Shown piece by piece: positions 28,574-32,584 of a DNA stretch of 32,584 bases. Each line of letters opens with the position of its first letter. The first letter of the stretch is position 1. Source of the DNA: Algibacter miyuki (GTDB taxonomy: Bacteria > Bacteroidota > Bacteroidia > Flavobacteriales > Flavobacteriaceae); assembly GCF_030409805.1 (NCBI RefSeq), contig NZ_JAUFQP010000020.1:1-32584 (forward strand), read 5' to 3'. The translations under genes and the position numbers were made by a program. Under the pieces are notes generated by a model that had not been told where the DNA came from, made no database searches, and worked only from the letters and a program-made list of their open reading frames with translations.

Positions 28574-29380
28574 ATGAAAGTACTAGTAATTGGAGCCGGA
28601 AACATGGGGCTAACGTATGCCGAAGGTATGTCGAAATCAAGACTACTTAAAAAGAAAAACATCATGGTTTTGGATAAGTCTGAAGAGAAATTGGAAGAAC
28701 TAAACCAAATAGCTCATTTTGACGCCTTCAAGGAATTAGAAGACTGCGTGCCACAGGCCGATATTATATTTGTCGCCGTTAAACCATACCATGCCGAGGG
28801 CGTTTTTAAAGCGATCAAGTCATTGGTAAAACCACAACAAGTTATTATTTCAATAATGGCTGGTGTCACTATTGAAACCATCACAAGTATTACTGGATTG
28901 CAAAAAGTAGTTCGTGCTATGCCTAATTTGCCAGCACAAATAGGTAGAGGCTTAACATCTTATGTAACCTCTCCAGAGGTGTCTAGAATTGAAATGTTAA
29001 CGGTAGAAAGTTTATTGGACACCACAGGAAAATCCATTCGTGTATCAAACGAAAATCTAATTGATGCATCTACCGGTATTTCAGGTAGTGGTCCAGCTTA
29101 TGTTTTCTATTTTATGCAAAGTATGATGGAGGCTGCCTTACAAATGGGGTTTTCAAAGAACGATTCTACGGTTTTGGTAAGTCAAACTTTTATTGGCGCT
29201 GTAGAACTTTTTAATCAGTCTAATTTATCGCCAGCATCTTGGATGGATAAAGTAGCTTCTAAAGGAGGTACCACAAGAGCTGCGTTAGATTCTATGGAAG
29301 ATAATAATGTAAACGAATTAATTAAAGAAGCCGCTTTTGCTGCATTTAGTCGTGCAGTAGAGTTAGGTAAAGAAAACTAA
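28574..29380 (+). CDS. proC: proC, pyrroline-5-carboxylate reductase (pass 3 copy)
   Basis: This is an intact inverted copy of 15688-16494 with the same 268 residues, including VIGAGNMG and GSGPAY. Confidence 0.97.
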   Translation: MKVLVIGAGNMGLTYAEGMSKSRLLKKKNIMVLDKSEEKLEELNQIAHFDAFKELEDCVPQADIIFVAVKPYHAEGVFKAIKSLVKPQQVIISIMAGVTIETITSITGLQKVVRAMPNLPAQIGRGLTSYVTSPEVSRIEMLTVESLLDTTGKSIRVSNENLIDASTGISGSGPAYVFYFMQSMMEAALQMGFSKNDSTVLVSQTFIGAVELFNQSNLSPASWMDKVASKGGTTRAALDSMEDNNVNELIKEAAFAAFSRAVELGKEN

Positions 29381-29381
29381 A

Positions 29382-30152
29382 ATGCACAAACAAAGAATAG
29401 TTATTAAGGTTGGTACAAATGTAATGACCAACAAAGATAATAGAATTGTAAGACCAGTTTTAAGACGATTAGTAAAACAGATAGCAGAACTTTATGAACG
29501 TGATATCATGACGATATTAGTGTCTTCAGGTTCAGCTATTGCAGGAAAAGAGGTTTTAGGAAAATCTAAAATCAAAGATAAAACAGTACGACGCCAAGTC
29601 TATTCATCCATTGGGCAACCAAGAATGATGCGTCTTTATTATGATATTTTTCATGATTATGGAATGAAATGTGCGCAAGTACTACCTACAAAACGGGATT
29701 TTAGCCCAGGAGTTCACAGACAAAACATGATTAACTGTTGCGAAGGTTTACTTTCAGAAGGCGTTATTCCTATAGCTAATGAAGATGATGCTGTATCGGT
29801 AACCATGTCTATGTTTTCCGATAATGATGAGTTAGCGAGTTTAATCGCACAGCTAATCAATGCAGATAAACTTATTATTTTAACCGATATAGATGGGCTT
29901 TATACAGGGCATCCAGAATCTGCAAGTAGTGATTTAATTAAAAATGTAGACCCGGGAGACGATCTCGATAAATACATTCAGGACAATAATAAAGGTGAAG
30001 GAGAAGGCCGTGGCGGAATGGGTTCTAAATTAGATTATGCCCAACAAACTGCTGCCAACAACATTCCAACTTATATTGCTAATGGAAAAAGTGATAACAC
30101 CATTATCGATATTATAGATGGAAAAGCTGTAGGCACAAAAGTGTCACTTTAA
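29382..30152 (+). CDS. proB: proB, glutamate 5-kinase without PUA domain (pass 3 copy)
   Basis: This is an intact inverted copy of 14916-15686. It confirms the 256-residue length and the absence of the PUA domain. Confidence 0.96.
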   Translation: MHKQRIVIKVGTNVMTNKDNRIVRPVLRRLVKQIAELYERDIMTILVSSGSAIAGKEVLGKSKIKDKTVRRQVYSSIGQPRMMRLYYDIFHDYGMKCAQVLPTKRDFSPGVHRQNMINCCEGLLSEGVIPIANEDDAVSVTMSMFSDNDELASLIAQLINADKLIILTDIDGLYTGHPESASSDLIKNVDPGDDLDKYIQDNNKGEGEGRGGMGSKLDYAQQTAANNIPTYIANGKSDNTIIDIIDGKAVGTKVSL

Positions 30153-30164
30153 AAAAAAGAGAAA

Positions 30165-31364
30165 ATGGAATTATTATCAGAAAAAATAAAAAATAGCGTA
30201 TTAAAAAGTATGGAGGTTCTTTTAAAGGAACATCAAGATGCTTTACTAAATGCGAATAAAAAAGATATAGAGGCTTTTAATCAAGAAGATCAAGCCATGT
30301 ACGATCGCCTAATTTTGAATAAAGATAAGGTTGATGGTATGATTACGGCAATACAAGTGGTTCGCGCACAAGAGGATCCTGTGAATAAAATAATCAGTAG
30401 AAAAGAGTTTGATAATGGTTTAGATGTTATTAATAAAACAGCGCCGTTTGGAACTATTATGATTATTTACGAATCTAGACCAGACGTAACCGTAGAAGCT
30501 ACAGTACTTGCTTTTAAAGCCAATAACAAAATACTGCTTAAAGGCGGTAAAGAAGCCGTACACAGTAATACAGCCATTGTAAAACTTTGGCACATGGCAT
30601 TAGAAGAACATGATTTGAGCACCGATTATATTCAAATGTTGACCATGAATAGAACGGAAACTCAGGAGTTTTTAAGAAACCCTACCGAGCAACTCGATTT
30701 AATTGTACCTCGAGGTGGCGAGCAACTTATTAAGTTTGTAAACGAGCATGCTAAGTGTGCTGTTTTAGTAAGCGGACGCGGTAATAACTTTTTATATGTG
30801 GATGAAGCTGCCGATTGGAAACAAACTATTGAAGTCATTTTAAATGCTAAAACTCAGAAAATATCGGCTTGTAATGCTTTAGATAAAATTTTAGTGAGTA
30901 AAAAATTGCCTGATTATGCAGGTAGAATTTTAAATTTAAATGAAATTTTAAAGGATAGCGGCGTAGAGGTTTTAGTTGATGAAGAAACAAAAAACATTTT
31001 AACTAATGAAGAACTTATAACCGATAATTCGATTTGGTATCAAGAATTTTTAGAAATGAAATGCTGTATTGGTACAGTAAATTCTGTTTTTGAAGCTATT
31101 GATAAAATAAACGAATATTCTGGTGGACATTCGGCTACAGTGATGACGACAAACACTGATATTGCTAAAAAATTCATGGAACAGGTAGATTGTGCTGTGG
31201 TGTATCAAAATGCATCAACGCGTTTTACCGATGGCGGACAAATTGGTGTAGGTGCAGAGCTTGCTATTAGTACCGATAAGTTGCACCACCGTGGACCATT
31301 AGGTTTAAAAGAATTGGTAACCAATAAATATTATGTTTTTGGTGATGGACAGGTTCGTGTTTAG
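30165..31364 (+). CDS. proA: proA, gamma-glutamyl phosphate reductase (pass 3 copy)
   Basis: This is an intact inverted copy of 13704-14903 with the same 399 residues and catalytic C236. The region from 30745 on is the third copy of the sequence at 1-614. Confidence 0.97.
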   Translation: MELLSEKIKNSVLKSMEVLLKEHQDALLNANKKDIEAFNQEDQAMYDRLILNKDKVDGMITAIQVVRAQEDPVNKIISRKEFDNGLDVINKTAPFGTIMIIYESRPDVTVEATVLAFKANNKILLKGGKEAVHSNTAIVKLWHMALEEHDLSTDYIQMLTMNRTETQEFLRNPTEQLDLIVPRGGEQLIKFVNEHAKCAVLVSGRGNNFLYVDEAADWKQTIEVILNAKTQKISACNALDKILVSKKLPDYAGRILNLNEILKDSGVEVLVDEETKNILTNEELITDNSIWYQEFLEMKCCIGTVNSVFEAIDKINEYSGGHSATVMTTNTDIAKKFMEQVDCAVVYQNASTRFTDGGQIGVGAELAISTDKLHHRGPLGLKELVTNKYYVFGDGQVRV

Positions 31365-31407
31365 AAACCAACATTTAATTTAAGGTAAGTCCTAAAATAT
31401 ATAAAAC

Positions 31408-31446
31408 AAAAAACTCCGATGGTATAAGCCAATCGGAGTTTTTTTT
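31408..31446. terminator. Bidirectional terminator between proA and the DUF349 gene (pass 3 copy)
   Basis: The stem AAAAACTCCGAT/ATCGGAGTTTTT is as at 13626-13660, flanked by A and T runs between converging genes. Confidence 0.85.
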
Positions 31447-31483
31447 ATGGAGTTACGTTTATAAAAAACGGAATCAAAAAATG

Positions 31484-32584
31484 TTAATACATGTTTTTGA
31501 TTTTTACTAGTTTCGTTTTTAAAAGTTCTAAAGATGATCTGTGAGCTTTTATATTATTATGAACGTCTTTTACAAGCGGATTATCCTCATCAACATTAGT
31601 AAAAAACTGTAAATTGTTTTCTAATTGATTAATTTGTGCTTTAACTTCATCCATTTTTTTACGGATAAAAGAGCGTTCGTTATCTAAGTTTCTAGTGTCA
31701 CCATCGGCAGATGTTAGGCTATCTAGCTTATTTTCATACTTAATCATTTCAATTTCATTTTTATCCATTTTTAAATTGGATAATAAATCGTCAATGGTTT
31801 TCTGAAACTTATCTTCAATATAGCGTTTGTCGTTTGGTACACGTCCTAAATCTTTCCAGGTGTTAATATGCGCTTTAATTACTGCAATATCGGCATCTTT
31901 ATCATCTGTAGGTTCAACCGCTTTAAGCGTTTCGATTAGCGCTGCTTTTTGTTGAAAGCCTCTACATGTTCTTGGCTTACCGCGTTACGTTTAGCGTGTA
32001 TTTTATCAAAATAATGGTTACAAGCGCCTTTAAATTGTTTCCAAATTTTGTCGCTATCTTTTCTTGGTACATGACCAATTTTTTTCCACTCGTTCTGAAT
32101 TTTTTTCATCAACGGTGTGGTTACAGCGGTATCTTCACTATCCTTATTGTCTTCGGCTATTTTTATTAAATCAAGCTTCTTTTGTAAGTTTGTATATTGC
32201 TCCTTTTTTAGATCTTTATAATAAGCGTTTTTGTTTCTGTTGAAAGTTCTAACGCCATCTTTAAACTTGGCCCAAGTTTCCTCGTTAACTTTCAATGGCA
32301 CTTTTCCTGCTTTGAAAAATAGGTTGCGTAATTCTTCAATATATTTTATACGCTTTTGCCATTCGCTATGCGAACCACCTGTTTTTTGAGCAATATTATT
32401 TATTTGAGCAATAATTTCAAGTTTGGTTTCTAAGTTAACCTCGTAAACTTTATCAATTTCTTTGTAATAAACTTGGCGTTTATCATTAATTATTTTAGTG
32501 GCTGCTTTAAAACGGTCCCATATAACTTCACGATGTTCTTTGCCTACTGGTCCAAGTTCTTCCTTCCACATTTTGTGCAATTCT
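31484..32584 (-). CDS. DUF349 repeat protein, 5'-truncated at window edge (pass 3 copy)
   Basis: This is the C-terminal 55 percent or so of the DUF349 protein, from within the second module (MWKEELGPVGKEH) to the stop at 31484. One T is missing from a T6 run near 31948, which splits the frame; the pass 2 copy at the same place is intact. The 5' end lies beyond the window. Confidence 0.9.

Larger units (their letters stand above)
22537..32584. repeat. Pass 3: right arm of fold-back palindrome 2
   Basis: This is the reverse complement of pass 2 from 22535 back to about 12488, where the window ends inside the DUF349 gene. It is largely clean; single-base losses break the secreted-protein gene (about 22650), the FAD enzyme (about 25828), the glycosyltransferase (about 27131) and the DUF349 gene (about 31948). 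The matching pass 2 copies are intact at those places. Confidence 0.97.

Noticed and set aside
1..32584. CRISPR array, tRNA, rRNA, toxin-antitoxin or defence island
   Set aside because: I looked on both strands for spaced short repeats, tRNA-like cloverleafs and known defence motifs and found none. MazG here is the two-domain house-cleaning type with no neighbouring MazEF.

Overview
The window is not 32.6 kb of different DNA. It is one locus of about 15.4 kb, read three times in alternating orientation. Pass 1 (about 1-7164) is the reverse complement of the first part of pass 2 (7165-22535). Pass 3 (22537-32584) is the reverse complement of the rest of pass 2 back to about 12488. The fold-back centres are a T7/A7 palindrome at 7164|7165 and a terminator-like hairpin centred on base 22536. 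Every base of the locus is present at least twice, and 12488-14329 three times. The copies differ mainly by single-base indels, mostly in homopolymers, that break different reading frames in different copies; taking the copies together restores every gene. The most economical reading is an unresolved fold-back (chimeric or dumbbell-template) long read or contig, not a natural inverted duplication.

The organism looks like a member of the Bacteroidota, probably Flavobacteriaceae. The DNA is AT-rich, there are no clear Shine-Dalgarno sequences, promoters of the TTTG-N19/20-TAnnTTTG type are present, and the gene content is typical: a multi-repeat DUF349 protein, tandem DUF368 membrane proteins, a ProB without a PUA domain, and a secreted protein with a VGIGTTNPQATLDVNG segment.

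Layout of the real locus in pass 2 orientation: a rightward cluster of a TPR protein (7375-8759), DUF368/PopT-like protein 1 (8828-9745), DUF368 protein 2 (9745-10759), aroE (10781-11548) and a DUF349 protein (11607-13585). It converges on a shared bidirectional terminator (about 13626-13660) with a leftward proline operon: GNAT acetyltransferase (17180-16744), a 63-aa protein (16719-16528), proC, proB and proA (ending at 13704). This operon has a good Bacteroidota promoter at 17420-17451 and a leader of about 230 nt that contains a possible leaderless 33-codon ORF. Next comes a second leftward operon of mazG, a Glf/protoporphyrinogen-oxidase-like FAD enzyme and a GT-C membrane glycosyltransferase (21375-17550). 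Last is a divergent gene for a secreted C1q-like protein (21827-22510).

In function, proB, proA and proC form the complete glutamate-to-proline pathway. aroE is the shikimate dehydrogenase step. The DUF368 pair probably recycles undecaprenyl phosphate. MazG is house-cleaning. The FAD enzyme and glycosyltransferase probably act on cell-surface glycan. I found no CRISPR array, transposase, integrase, phage module, tRNA or rRNA, and no convincing new defence or mobile system. The most unusual feature is the nested giant palindrome. After that come the proline-operon leader and the diverged tandem DUF368 pair.
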